This document shows positions 7,866-15,923 of a stretch of DNA of 64,000 bases, in pieces. A model generated the notes under the pieces. It was not told where the DNA came from. It did no database searches and saw only the letters and a program-made list of their open reading frames with translations. Source of the stretch: Clostridium sp. CAG:678 (GTDB lineage: Bacteria > Bacillota > Clostridia > Oscillospirales > Acutalibacteraceae); assembly GCA_000431535.1 (NCBI GenBank), contig HF991822.1, positions 77,164-141,163 on the forward strand, read 5' to 3'. The stretch's first letter is position 1. Each line of letters starts with the position of its first letter. The translations under genes were made by a program, and so were the position numbers.

Positions 7866-9164
7866 TTGATCTCGCTGTGGGAAGATACAACCAAAATGCC
7901 GTCTTTTCCTAAACTGGATCAGGATATCAAAACGGATGTTTTGATCATTGGCGGAGGTATGGCGGGTGTTTTGTGCGCGTATATGCTGAATGCCGCCGGT
8001 GTGGATTATGTCCTTGCAGAGGCGGAGTCTGTAGGTATGGGTATCACGAAAAACACAACCGCAAAAATAACGGCGCAGCACGGGCTGATCTATAAAAAAT
8101 TGATCAAAGAATTCGGCATTCAAAAGGCAAAGCAGTATCTGGATTTGAATCTTCGCGCCGTGGAAACATTCAGAACATTATGTGAAGATACGGATTGCGG
8201 TTTTGAAAACCGAAATGCTTATGTTTATTCGGTCAGCAGCAGGGAAGAGATCGTGGAAGAGATAAACGCCTTAAAACAGCTTGGCTACAGCGCGGATTTT
8301 ATCAGCAATACGCCTTTGCCGTTTGCCGTTTCCGGAGCAGTTCGCTTTAAAGATCAGGCGCAGTTTTCACCTCTTGAATTTATTTCAAAACTATCTAAGG
8401 GGCTTACTATTTATGAACATACTAAGATCACGCAGTTGATCGGCACAAAAGCGCTGACTTACGGCGGAACGATTGATGCGAAAAAAATTATCGTTGCAAC
8501 GCATTTTCCTTTTATCAATAAGCACGGCGCTTATTTCATGAAAATGTATCAGCAGCGTTCCTATGTGATCGCGGTAGAAAATGCGCAGAATGTCGGCGGC
8601 ATGTATATCAACGCTGCAGAAGGCGGCCTTTCTTTCCGCAACTGCAAAGATCTGCTTTTTATCGGCGGGGCAGAACACCGAACCGGCAAGCAATCCACCG
8701 CCTGGAATGAACTTCGTGATTTTGCCAGAAAAAATTATCCCGGCTCCAATGAAAAATATCATTGGGCAACGCAGGACTGTATGACCCTTGACGGCGCGCC
8801 GTATATCGGCAACTATTCTTCCGCAACGCCGGATATGTACGTTGCAACCGGTTTTAATAAATGGGGGATGACGTCTGCAATGGTTGCGGCTCAGATTCTT
8901 TGTGATCTGATAACGGGGCGGAAAAAAGATTCGTTTAACGTATTTTCTCCGTCCAGAACGATTCTTCGCCCGCAGCTTGCCGTCAATGCGTTTGAGGCTG
9001 TTGTCCATCTTGTAAATTTTAAACCGAAACGCTGTCCGCATCTTGGCTGCGCTTTAAATTGGAATCCGTATGAACGCTCCTGGGACTGCCCTTGCCACGG
9101 TTCTCGTTTTGATGCAACCGGTAAACTCATAGATAATCCGGCAACCGGGGACAAAAAAATTTGA
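7866..9164 (+). CDS. FAD-dependent oxidoreductase with C-terminal Rieske [2Fe-2S] domain
   Basis: A 432-residue flavoprotein of the DAO (glycine/D-amino-acid oxidase) family fused to a Rieske centre. The dinucleotide-binding GGGMAG is at residues ~29-34, and a C-terminal FAD contact around TGFNKWGMT. The Rieske ligands are Cys390/His392 (CPHLGC) and Cys408/His411 (CPCHGSRF). Start is TTG 7866 with GGAG 9 bases upstream. There is no ATG candidate in frame nearby. Such fusions are known in Firmicutes (YhfW-like) but the substrate is not established. No obvious operon partner; the next gene, also a redox protein, has its own promoter. Confidence 0.88.
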   Translation: MISLWEDTTKMPSFPKLDQDIKTDVLIIGGGMAGVLCAYMLNAAGVDYVLAEAESVGMGITKNTTAKITAQHGLIYKKLIKEFGIQKAKQYLDLNLRAVETFRTLCEDTDCGFENRNAYVYSVSSREEIVEEINALKQLGYSADFISNTPLPFAVSGAVRFKDQAQFSPLEFISKLSKGLTIYEHTKITQLIGTKALTYGGTIDAKKIIVATHFPFINKHGAYFMKMYQQRSYVIAVENAQNVGGMYINAAEGGLSFRNCKDLLFIGGAEHRTGKQSTAWNELRDFARKNYPGSNEKYHWATQDCMTLDGAPYIGNYSSATPDMYVATGFNKWGMTSAMVAAQILCDLITGRKKDSFNVFSPSRTILRPQLAVNAFEAVVHLVNFKPKRCPHLGCALNWNPYERSWDCPCHGSRFDATGKLIDNPATGDKKI

Positions 9165-9177
9165 CTTTCTTTCTGCC

Positions 9178-9206
9178 TTGACGAACAAGTCTGTTCATGT
9201 TAAGAT
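9178..9206 (+). promoter_or_regulatory. Promoter of the EFR1 gene with a palindrome in its spacer
   Basis: TTGACG (9178-9183), 17-base spacer, TAAGAT (9201-9206). The spacer holds the inverted repeat GAACA-AGTC-TGTTC (9183-9196), a possible operator. Confidence 0.55.
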
Positions 9207-9315
9207 TTATCTGAGCATTTTTATTTAATATGATTTTTTTAGATTATGAACAGATTTACTCCATTTATAAAACAGTTGAAACGATTTTTGCTGTAGAAGT
9301 TTTCGGAGGAAAACA

Positions 9316-10083
9316 ATGATCTTATATTTTTCAGGAACGGGAAACAGCCGTTTTGCCGCTGAAGTGATTGAAAACAGAATCCATGACACGTGCATCAACG
9401 CGTTTGATTATATCAAAAACGGCAGAAAAGGCGATTTTCATTCCGCCGCTGCATATGTTTTTGTCAGCCCTACATATTCGTGGAGATTACCTCGGCTGTT
9501 TGAAAAATTCTTAAAAAGCAGTCGCTTTTCAGGCTGCAAAAAGGCATATTTTGTGATGACCTGCGGCAGTGAAATCGGCAATTCCGAACCCTATTTAAAA
9601 AAACTGTGCAGTGCATGCGGCTTTGAATTTATGGGTGTTCAGCAGGTAATCATGCCGGAAAACTATATAGCCATGTTTTCCGTTCCGGATAAACAGACGG
9701 CGGACGGGATCATCAGAAACGCCGTGCCGTCTTTGGCGCACGCAGCAGAGCTGATCCTGCAGATGCAGCCGTTTGACGCGCATAAAGTTTCACTTGCGGA
9801 CAGAGTAAAAAGCGGCTTTGTGAATAATCTTTTTTATAAATTCATCGTTTCCGCCCGGGATTTTAAGGTGAAAGAAAATTGCATTGCCTGCGGCAAATGT
9901 GTGTCTGCCTGCCCTTTGAACAATATAAAAATAAATGATTCAAAGCCGGTTTGGGGCAACGATTGCACACATTGTATGGCGTGCATCAGTCTGTGTCCCG
10001 TGCGCGCCATTGAGTACGGCAGTGCGTCGCAAAACCGTAACCGCTTTTATAACACATATCATCCCAACGATATGGTAAAATAA
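9316..10083 (+). CDS. EFR1-family flavodoxin / 4Fe-4S ferredoxin fusion
   Basis: A 255-residue cytoplasmic electron carrier. Residues 1-~160 form a flavodoxin fold with the FMN-binding loop FSGTGNSR at the N-terminus (residues 5-12). Residues ~185-235 carry two 4Fe-4S clusters, CIACGKCVSACP and CTHCMACISLCP. This layout is typical of the EFR1 family common in clostridia, whose partners are unknown. Ribosome site TCGGAGG lies 7 bases before the ATG. The gene stands alone between a promoter and a strong terminator. Confidence 0.9.
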   Translation: MILYFSGTGNSRFAAEVIENRIHDTCINAFDYIKNGRKGDFHSAAAYVFVSPTYSWRLPRLFEKFLKSSRFSGCKKAYFVMTCGSEIGNSEPYLKKLCSACGFEFMGVQQVIMPENYIAMFSVPDKQTADGIIRNAVPSLAHAAELILQMQPFDAHKVSLADRVKSGFVNNLFYKFIVSARDFKVKENCIACGKCVSACPLNNIKINDSKPVWGNDCTHCMACISLCPVRAIEYGSASQNRNRFYNTYHPNDMVK

Positions 10084-10091
10084 TCACTGAT

Positions 10092-10133
10092 AAAAAGAGC
10101 ACCCGAAACCCAAGGGCTTCAGGTGCTCTTTTT
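10092..10133. terminator. Bidirectional terminator between EFR1 and GH2 genes
   Basis: Stem AAAAAGAGCACC / GGTGCTCTTTTT (10092-10103 / 10122-10133). Confidence 0.87.
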
Positions 10134-10139
10134 CTGTTG

Positions 10140-11879
10140 CTAATCTTCTATTGCGGCAGATGCAGTGTTTGCCGCTTTTATTTTTTGGTAGGTTTCCTTG
10201 CTGAATTTCGGCTTTCTGTCATAGGTAAACAGCCCGTTTTGCTCCTGTTCCACATCATATAACTGCGTGTAGCAAAAGCCAAGTATTTTAGGGTTTTCCG
10301 TAATTGCCGATGTCAGACCGGCATACCGCTCGGCAAATTCTTCCTGTGTGCGTACATCTTCGCCGTATCCCCATGATTTTATGCTCGTGTCCGCCTCCCA
10401 TTTTATGCCGCCGTATTCGCTTAGGAATACCGGCTCTCCGCCGTATTTCTGTCTGCCGGGGTTGTCGTTCAAAACATGCTCATACAATACGCCGTCTTTC
10501 AGCCGGTCATAAGATTTTTTAAATTCATCGGGTCGGAAACGGTAATCGTGCACATCATAAATATCTGTTTTAACGTGAAAATTGCCGCTCGTGTCAATAC
10601 AGGGACGTGTGGTATCGGCAAGTTTTGTTATTTCGTAAACGGTTTTGATCAGTTCGTCCTTTTGCCTTCTGCCGCGGTAATTCCACGTTTCGTTAAACGG
10701 GCACCAGCCAATGACAGACGGGTGATTAAAATCTCGTTTTACTGCCTCCAGCCACTGCGGCAGAAACTCAGCCAGCGCGTTCGGGTTGGAATAATCCAGC
10801 CCCCAGCTTGCGTATTCGCCCCAAACGATATAGCCGTATAGGTCACAAAAATACAGAAAACGCGGGTCAAAAACCTTTTGGTGCAGTCTGGCGCCGTTAA
10901 AGCCTAAGGAGAGGGAAAGTTCAATATCCCGTTTCAGTTCCTCGTCATTTTGCGCTGTGTAGACGCCTTTTCTGTAATAGCCCTGATCAAGCACAAGCCG
11001 TTGAAACACGCATTTTTCGTTCATCAAAAATCGTGTTCCGTCCAGCCGCACGTTTCTCAGTCCGAAATAACTGAATACCACATCTTCTCCGAATGTGAAT
11101 ACAAGGTGATAAAGGTTTCCGTTTCCGCATTCCCAAAGATGTTTCTCGCAAAGCGGCAGGCTTGCAAAAATATTTCCTGCCGCGCCGCTGATCGTTGCGC
11201 TGCCAACTTCTTTGCCGTCGTAAAATGCCTGAATACAGAGGTTGGCTTTGCCGCTGAGTTCAAAGGAAATATCCGCTTTGCCGTTTTCGGCATCCGGATA
11301 GATCTGGAAATTCTGAATATGCGCTTTTGGCATGAATTCCAGATATACGTTTCCCCATATGCCGGTTGTGCGCGTGTAACTGCATGCGTAACTTTTTTTG
11401 CGGTCGCTCTGCTTTCCGGCAGGAACAAGCGGGTCTTTCACATTGTCCTCGCAAAGAATAAAGATTTCATTTTCGCCCTCTCGGATCAGTTCGGTAATGT
11501 CAAACCGGAAAGAAGTGTAGCCGCCTTTGTGGCGCCCCGCCGTTTTTCCGTTTATCAGAACGGTTGTCAGATAATCCGCGGCGCCGATGTTCAGAAAAAC
11601 AAGATCTTTTTTCGTATGTATATTGATTTGTTTTCTGTACCAAACGGCGTTCACAAAATTCGTGTAACCGATTCCGGAAAGTTCGCTTTCCAAGCAAAAC
11701 GGAACGTTGATTTTATGGGTGTATTCTGCTTTTTTATATATCTTTTTTGCGGCAGTATCCTCTTTGGAAAATTTAAAGCCCGCCTTTGCTTTTTTGAAAC
11801 CGAAATCCCATTGCCCGTTTAGGCTCTGCCAGTTTTTTCGCGCAAACTGCGGATTCGGGTGGTCTGTAAACAGTTCCAT
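10140..11879 (-). CDS. Glycoside hydrolase family 2 enzyme (beta-galactosidase/glucuronidase-like)
   Basis: A 579-residue cytoplasmic GH2 enzyme with no signal peptide. Order: sugar-binding jelly roll (~1-180), immunoglobulin-like domain (~185-280), TIM barrel (~285-570). The acid/base is Glu397 in PFNETWN and the nucleophile Glu488 in LSEYGG. It is shorter than LacZ and lacks its C-terminal domains. CGGAGG lies 5 bases before the ATG. It is divergent from the arabinose operon, and both promoters flank one inverted repeat, so it may release arabinose- or galactose-containing sugars. The substrate is inference only. A second, related GH2 gene is at 41896. Confidence 0.88.
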   Translation of the reverse strand: MELFTDHPNPQFARKNWQSLNGQWDFGFKKAKAGFKFSKEDTAAKKIYKKAEYTHKINVPFCLESELSGIGYTNFVNAVWYRKQINIHTKKDLVFLNIGAADYLTTVLINGKTAGRHKGGYTSFRFDITELIREGENEIFILCEDNVKDPLVPAGKQSDRKKSYACSYTRTTGIWGNVYLEFMPKAHIQNFQIYPDAENGKADISFELSGKANLCIQAFYDGKEVGSATISGAAGNIFASLPLCEKHLWECGNGNLYHLVFTFGEDVVFSYFGLRNVRLDGTRFLMNEKCVFQRLVLDQGYYRKGVYTAQNDEELKRDIELSLSLGFNGARLHQKVFDPRFLYFCDLYGYIVWGEYASWGLDYSNPNALAEFLPQWLEAVKRDFNHPSVIGWCPFNETWNYRGRRQKDELIKTVYEITKLADTTRPCIDTSGNFHVKTDIYDVHDYRFRPDEFKKSYDRLKDGVLYEHVLNDNPGRQKYGGEPVFLSEYGGIKWEADTSIKSWGYGEDVRTQEEFAERYAGLTSAITENPKILGFCYTQLYDVEQEQNGLFTYDRKPKFSKETYQKIKAANTASAAIED

Positions 11880-11908
11880 AGCAGCCTCCGTTTTATAATT
11901 CTGATTTC

Positions 11909-11937
11909 ATTATATATCGAAAAATACTTGCGGTCAA
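11909..11937 (-). promoter_or_regulatory. Promoter of the GH2 gene
   Basis: On the minus strand: TTGACC (11937-11932), 17-base spacer, TATAAT (11914-11909). Confidence 0.75.
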
Positions 11938-11943
11938 ACCTTT

Positions 11944-11966
11944 TTATCATTCATTTAACATGATAA
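11944..11966. promoter_or_regulatory. Inverted repeat between the divergent GH2 and arabinose promoters
   Basis: Perfect arms TTATCAT (11944-11950) and ATGATAA (11960-11966) around 9 bases. The site lies 6 bases from each -35 hexamer, a natural place for an operator that controls both directions. No regulator gene is adjacent. Confidence 0.5.
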
Positions 11967-11971
11967 TTTTA

Positions 11972-12000
11972 TTGAAATTTCATTGTGTATATTGTAAAAT
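11972..12000 (+). promoter_or_regulatory. Promoter of the arabinose operon
   Basis: TTGAAA (11972-11977), 17-base spacer, TAAAAT (11995-12000). Confidence 0.65.
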
Positions 12001-12032
12001 GAGTATGTATTTTAGAACAGCGGGTGAGAAAT

Positions 12033-13613
12033 GTGAAAGAACGCAAACTCAGCGGCTTCGAAACGCTCGGAATTGAACTTGGATCAACAAGAATCAAAGC
12101 GGTTTTGATCGATGAAAACTGCCGGCCGATCGCGTCCGGAGCACACAACTGGGAAAACAAACTGGAAAACAGTTACTGGTCATACAGTTTGGATGACGTC
12201 TGGCAGGGGCTTCGGTCAGCGTATACGGATCTGAATCATGACGTGTGCAAAACATACGGAGAGAAGATACATACCCTTTCTGCCATCGGCTTTTCCGCTA
12301 TGATGCATGGTTATTTGGCGTTTGATCAAAGCGGCGGGCAGCTTGCGGAATTCAGAACGTGGAGAAACACAACCACAGCGCAGGCGGCGGAAAAATTAAC
12401 GCGGCTTTTCGGATTCAATATTCCGCAACGCTGGAGTATTGCCCATCTTTATCAGGCGGTTTTAAACGGTGAGGCGCATGTTCGGAATATTGCGCACATC
12501 ACAACGCTTGCAGGTTATGTGCACTATATGCTCACAGGCGTAAATGCCGTGGGGATCGGCGAAGCCTCCGGCATGTTCCCGATAGACAGCGCCAGCCTGG
12601 ATTATGACGAAAAGATGCTGGCTGCATTTTCCGCTTTGCCGGAAATTAAAAAGTATTCTTGGAATATAAAAGATATCCTTCCAAAAGTGCTTACGGCAGG
12701 CGAGCAGGCAGGCCGCCTGACTCAACAGGGCGCCGCGCTTCTGGATGAAAGCGGCATGCTGCAGCCGGGCGCATTGCTCTGCCCGCCGGAGGGTGATGCA
12801 GGCACCGGCATGGTGGCAACCAACAGCGTCAGGGAAAAAACAGGCAATGTCTCCGCCGGCACTTCAATCTTTTCCATGGTTGTTCTGCAAAAACCGCTTT
12901 CCGAGGTGCATGAAGAGATTGATTTGGTCACAACGCCGTCCGGCAGACCCGTTGCTATGGTGCATTGCAATAATTGTTGTACGGATCTGGATCATTGGGT
13001 CAATCTTTTTTATGAGCTTCTGCAATGCAGCGGGTCGGACCTTACAAAACCTGCCCTTTATGACCTGCTTTATCAGAAAGCGCTGGAGGGCAAACCGGAT
13101 TGCGGCGGGATCGTCAATTACAATTATTTTTCAGGTGAGCCGGTTGCGCACACCAATCAGGGTGTTCCGCTGATGTTCCGTTCTGCGGATTCCGCATTAA
13201 CGATTGCTGATTTTTTCCGCGCGCAGATCTATTCCGCACTTTCCACTCTTAAGATCGGTATGGAGATTCTGGAAAAAGAAGGCGTTCAGATCGATTGCAT
13301 CAACGGCCACGGCGGGCTGTTTAAAACGCCCGTTGTCGGTCAGCGGCTGCTTGCCGGGGCACTGAACACGCCGGTTGCCGTCACCAAAACAGCAGGCGAG
13401 GGCGGCGCGTGGGGCATTGCCGTTCTGGCAAAGTACGCGGCGGACACAAAAGGCTGTTCTTTGGAAGATTATTTGGATCGGTATGTTTTCGCAACGGACG
13501 AAAGCACTGTGGAGCAGCCGGTTCAGAGTGATGTGGATGGCTTTAACGAATATATGAAAAAGTATAAAAAAGGGCTTGCCGCGGAGATTGCGGCAGCCGG
13601 AATCAAATTTTAA
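12033..13613 (+). CDS. araB: FGGY-family carbohydrate kinase, probable L-ribulokinase
   Basis: Phosphorylates a ketopentose, by context L-ribulose to L-ribulose 5-phosphate. About 526 residues. The N-terminal phosphate-binding motif LGIELGSTRIKAV and the second-domain GHGGLFKTP and GEGGAWGIAVLA are typical of the FGGY ATPase fold. It belongs to the araA-associated form of clostridia and lactic acid bacteria, which is distant from the E. coli enzyme. Start is uncertain: GTG 12033 has GGTGA 5 bases upstream, GTG 12024 has no clear ribosome site. It is the first gene of araB-araA-araD, with a 19-base gap to araA. The role rests mainly on context. Confidence 0.85.
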   Translation: MKERKLSGFETLGIELGSTRIKAVLIDENCRPIASGAHNWENKLENSYWSYSLDDVWQGLRSAYTDLNHDVCKTYGEKIHTLSAIGFSAMMHGYLAFDQSGGQLAEFRTWRNTTTAQAAEKLTRLFGFNIPQRWSIAHLYQAVLNGEAHVRNIAHITTLAGYVHYMLTGVNAVGIGEASGMFPIDSASLDYDEKMLAAFSALPEIKKYSWNIKDILPKVLTAGEQAGRLTQQGAALLDESGMLQPGALLCPPEGDAGTGMVATNSVREKTGNVSAGTSIFSMVVLQKPLSEVHEEIDLVTTPSGRPVAMVHCNNCCTDLDHWVNLFYELLQCSGSDLTKPALYDLLYQKALEGKPDCGGIVNYNYFSGEPVAHTNQGVPLMFRSADSALTIADFFRAQIYSALSTLKIGMEILEKEGVQIDCINGHGGLFKTPVVGQRLLAGALNTPVAVTKTAGEGGAWGIAVLAKYAADTKGCSLEDYLDRYVFATDESTVEQPVQSDVDGFNEYMKKYKKGLAAEIAAAGIKF

Positions 13614-13632
13614 ACGGATTGGAGAGTTTTTT

Positions 13633-15105
13633 ATGGCAGTTCAAGAGTATGAGTTTTGGTTTGTGGTGGGCACACAGTTCCTTTACGGAGAGGATATTTT
13701 TGAAACGATCAACTCCCATGCCGGGGAGATGTGCGCCGAGTGGAGCAAAAAGATGCCCTGCCGCATCGTTGCAAAGCCTTGCGTGAAAACTTCAAAGGAG
13801 ATTCTGGATCTGTTCCGCGCGGCGAATGCGGATGACCGCTGTGCCGGCGTGATCACGTGGATGCATACGTTTTCGCCGTCCAAAGCATGGATCGCAGGCT
13901 TCAATGCGCTTCAAAAGCCGTATCTTCATGTCAATACGCAGTATAACCGCGATATCCCATGGCAGGATATCGATATGGATTTTATGAATCTGAACCAGTC
14001 TGCCCATGGAGACAGGGAACACGGTTATATCGCTGCCAGAATGCGGCTCAGAAGAAAAGTGATTGCGGGCTATTGGAAAGACGAAACGTTTCAAAAGAAA
14101 ATGGAAACGTGGATCAGAGCCGCAGTCGGCGCTGCGGAAAGCAAAAAGGTGCATGTTCTTCGTATATCGGATAATATGCGCAACGTAGCCGTAACGGACG
14201 GCGATAAGGTTGAGGCGCAGATCAAACTCGGCTGGCAGGTAGACCACTACGGCGTCGGCGATATCATCCGGGAAGTGGAAGCCGTTACCGAGGAGGAGAT
14301 CGACGCCCAGATGGCGGAATATGAAAAGCATTATATCATGGATACGGAAAATATTGAGGCCGTTCGCTATCAGGCACGTGAGGAAGTAGCCATCAAAAAA
14401 TTTATGGACCGCTATGCTTTCAACGCTTTCCATACAAATTTTGAGGATCTGCAGGGTCTTCGCCAGCTGCCCGGTCTTGCCGCGCAGGATCTCATGCGGC
14501 AGGGCTATGGTTTTGGCGCGGAGGGAGACTGGAAAGTCGCCGCGCTGCTGCGTGTGATGACCTCTATGGCAGAGGGCCTTGACGGCGGTACCGTCTTTAT
14601 GGAAGATTATACATATCATTTTGAACCGGGCAACGAGATGCTTTTGGGTTCTCACATGCTGGAAGTCAGCCCGCAGTGCGCCGCGGAAACGCCGAAGATT
14701 CAGGTGCACCCCCTTGGTATCGGAGACAGGGAAGACCCGGCGCGCCTTGTGTTTAAGGCTAAAACGGGCAAGGGAATCGTGGTTACCCTTGTGGATATGG
14801 GCGACAGATTACGAATGATCTGCAACGATGTGGAATGCAAAGAGCAGGTAAATGATATGCCGAAACTGCCGGTAGCAGGCGTTTTGTGGAAACCGCTGCC
14901 GAATCTTCAGACTTCCGCCGAAGCGTGGATCTATGCCGGCGGCGCGCATCACAGCGTTCTTTCCTACAGCCTTACCGCGGAAAATATGCGTGATTTTGCC
15001 AATATTATGGGAATCGAATTTATCCATATCGGCAACGAAACGGAGATAAACGAATTTAAAAAAGAGCTTTTCTATAACGATATTGCGTATAAGCTCGGAA
15101 TGTAA
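13633..15105 (+). CDS. araA: L-arabinose isomerase
   Basis: Converts L-arabinose to L-ribulose with a divalent metal. 490 residues, against 500 in E. coli. The opening FWFVVGTQFLYG and conserved blocks such as WMHTFSPSKAWI, LNQSAHGDRE, GDGWK-like EGDWK and AGGAHHSVLS are family hallmarks; the last holds the metal-binding histidine. The start at 13633 follows TTGGAGAG by 6-8 bases. A longer in-frame opening to 13576 would overlap the kinase and has no family support. Middle gene of the operon. Confidence 0.96.
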   Translation: MAVQEYEFWFVVGTQFLYGEDIFETINSHAGEMCAEWSKKMPCRIVAKPCVKTSKEILDLFRAANADDRCAGVITWMHTFSPSKAWIAGFNALQKPYLHVNTQYNRDIPWQDIDMDFMNLNQSAHGDREHGYIAARMRLRRKVIAGYWKDETFQKKMETWIRAAVGAAESKKVHVLRISDNMRNVAVTDGDKVEAQIKLGWQVDHYGVGDIIREVEAVTEEEIDAQMAEYEKHYIMDTENIEAVRYQAREEVAIKKFMDRYAFNAFHTNFEDLQGLRQLPGLAAQDLMRQGYGFGAEGDWKVAALLRVMTSMAEGLDGGTVFMEDYTYHFEPGNEMLLGSHMLEVSPQCAAETPKIQVHPLGIGDREDPARLVFKAKTGKGIVVTLVDMGDRLRMICNDVECKEQVNDMPKLPVAGVLWKPLPNLQTSAEAWIYAGGAHHSVLSYSLTAENMRDFANIMGIEFIHIGNETEINEFKKELFYNDIAYKLGM

Positions 15106-15113
15106 GGTGCACC

Positions 15114-15824
15114 ATGCTTGAAGAATTAAAAGAAAAAGTTTTCAGGGCAAATTTAAAACTGGTTGAATACGGGCTTGTTGTTCTCACCTGGGGAAATGTT
15201 TCAGAAATTGACAGAGATAAAGGTCTGTTTGTTATCAAACCATCCGGCGTTCCGTATGAAAAAATGACCGCGGAGGATATGGTGGTTATGGATCTAAACG
15301 GAAACCGGGTGGAGGGCAGGCTGAATCCTTCATCAGACACGCCCACGCATCTGGAACTTTACAAACATTTCCCGGATATCGGCGGTATCGTGCATACCCA
15401 CTCAAACTGGGCGTGTTCCTGGGCGCAGGCAGGGCGGGATGTTCCCGCCTACGGCACCACCCATGCGGATTTTGCCAACGGCGCCGTACCGTGCGCAAGG
15501 GGGCTTACCCAAGAAGAAGTAGAGTCCGCCTATGAGCAAAATACAGGTAAAGTCATTATAGAGGAGTTCGGCAAGCGGGGCATATCTGCAAAGGAGATTC
15601 CCGCCGTGCTTGTTCACCGCCACGGTCCGTTTACTTGGGGCAGCGATGCGTTCAAGGCAGTGGAAAATGCGCTGATCCTTGAAGAGGTGTGCAAAATGGC
15701 GTCGCGAACGGAGCAGATTGCCGCCATGGATCCCGCTTCCAATATTGGGATAGAACAGTATCTTTTGGATAAACACTATCAGCGCAAACACGGCAAAAAC
15801 GCGTATTACGGTCAGTCTAAGTGA
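15114..15824 (+). CDS. araD: L-ribulose-5-phosphate 4-epimerase
   Basis: Epimerises L-ribulose 5-phosphate to D-xylulose 5-phosphate, which enters the pentose phosphate pathway. 236 residues, normal for class II aldolase/epimerase AraD. The zinc ligands are in HTHSNWA (about residues 95-97) and HRHGPF (about 171). LTWGNVSEIDR and KPSGVPYEKM form the phosphate site. AAGGTG precedes the ATG, only 8 bases after araA. Last gene of the operon, followed by a strong hairpin. Confidence 0.96.
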   Translation: MLEELKEKVFRANLKLVEYGLVVLTWGNVSEIDRDKGLFVIKPSGVPYEKMTAEDMVVMDLNGNRVEGRLNPSSDTPTHLELYKHFPDIGGIVHTHSNWACSWAQAGRDVPAYGTTHADFANGAVPCARGLTQEEVESAYEQNTGKVIIEEFGKRGISAKEIPAVLVHRHGPFTWGSDAFKAVENALILEEVCKMASRTEQIAAMDPASNIGIEQYLLDKHYQRKHGKNAYYGQSK

Positions 15825-15860
15825 TCTGCGATCTGTAAAGAATTTGCTTTAATTTTTTAT

Positions 15861-15899
15861 AAAAAAACTCCGCCGGATTTCCGGCGGAGTTGCTTTTTT
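15861..15899. terminator. Bidirectional terminator between araD and the SDR/zinc-ribbon gene
   Basis: Stem AACTCCGCCGG / CCGGCGGAGTT (15866-15876 / 15881-15891), loop ATTT, T-runs on both sides. Confidence 0.9.
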
Positions 15900-15923
15900 G
15901 TAATTACTTTTGATTTCAGAGAA

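Noticed and set aside
9183-9196. LexA/SOS box before the EFR1 gene
   Set aside because: GAAC and GTTC are six bases apart rather than four, and the gene is not a DNA-repair gene.
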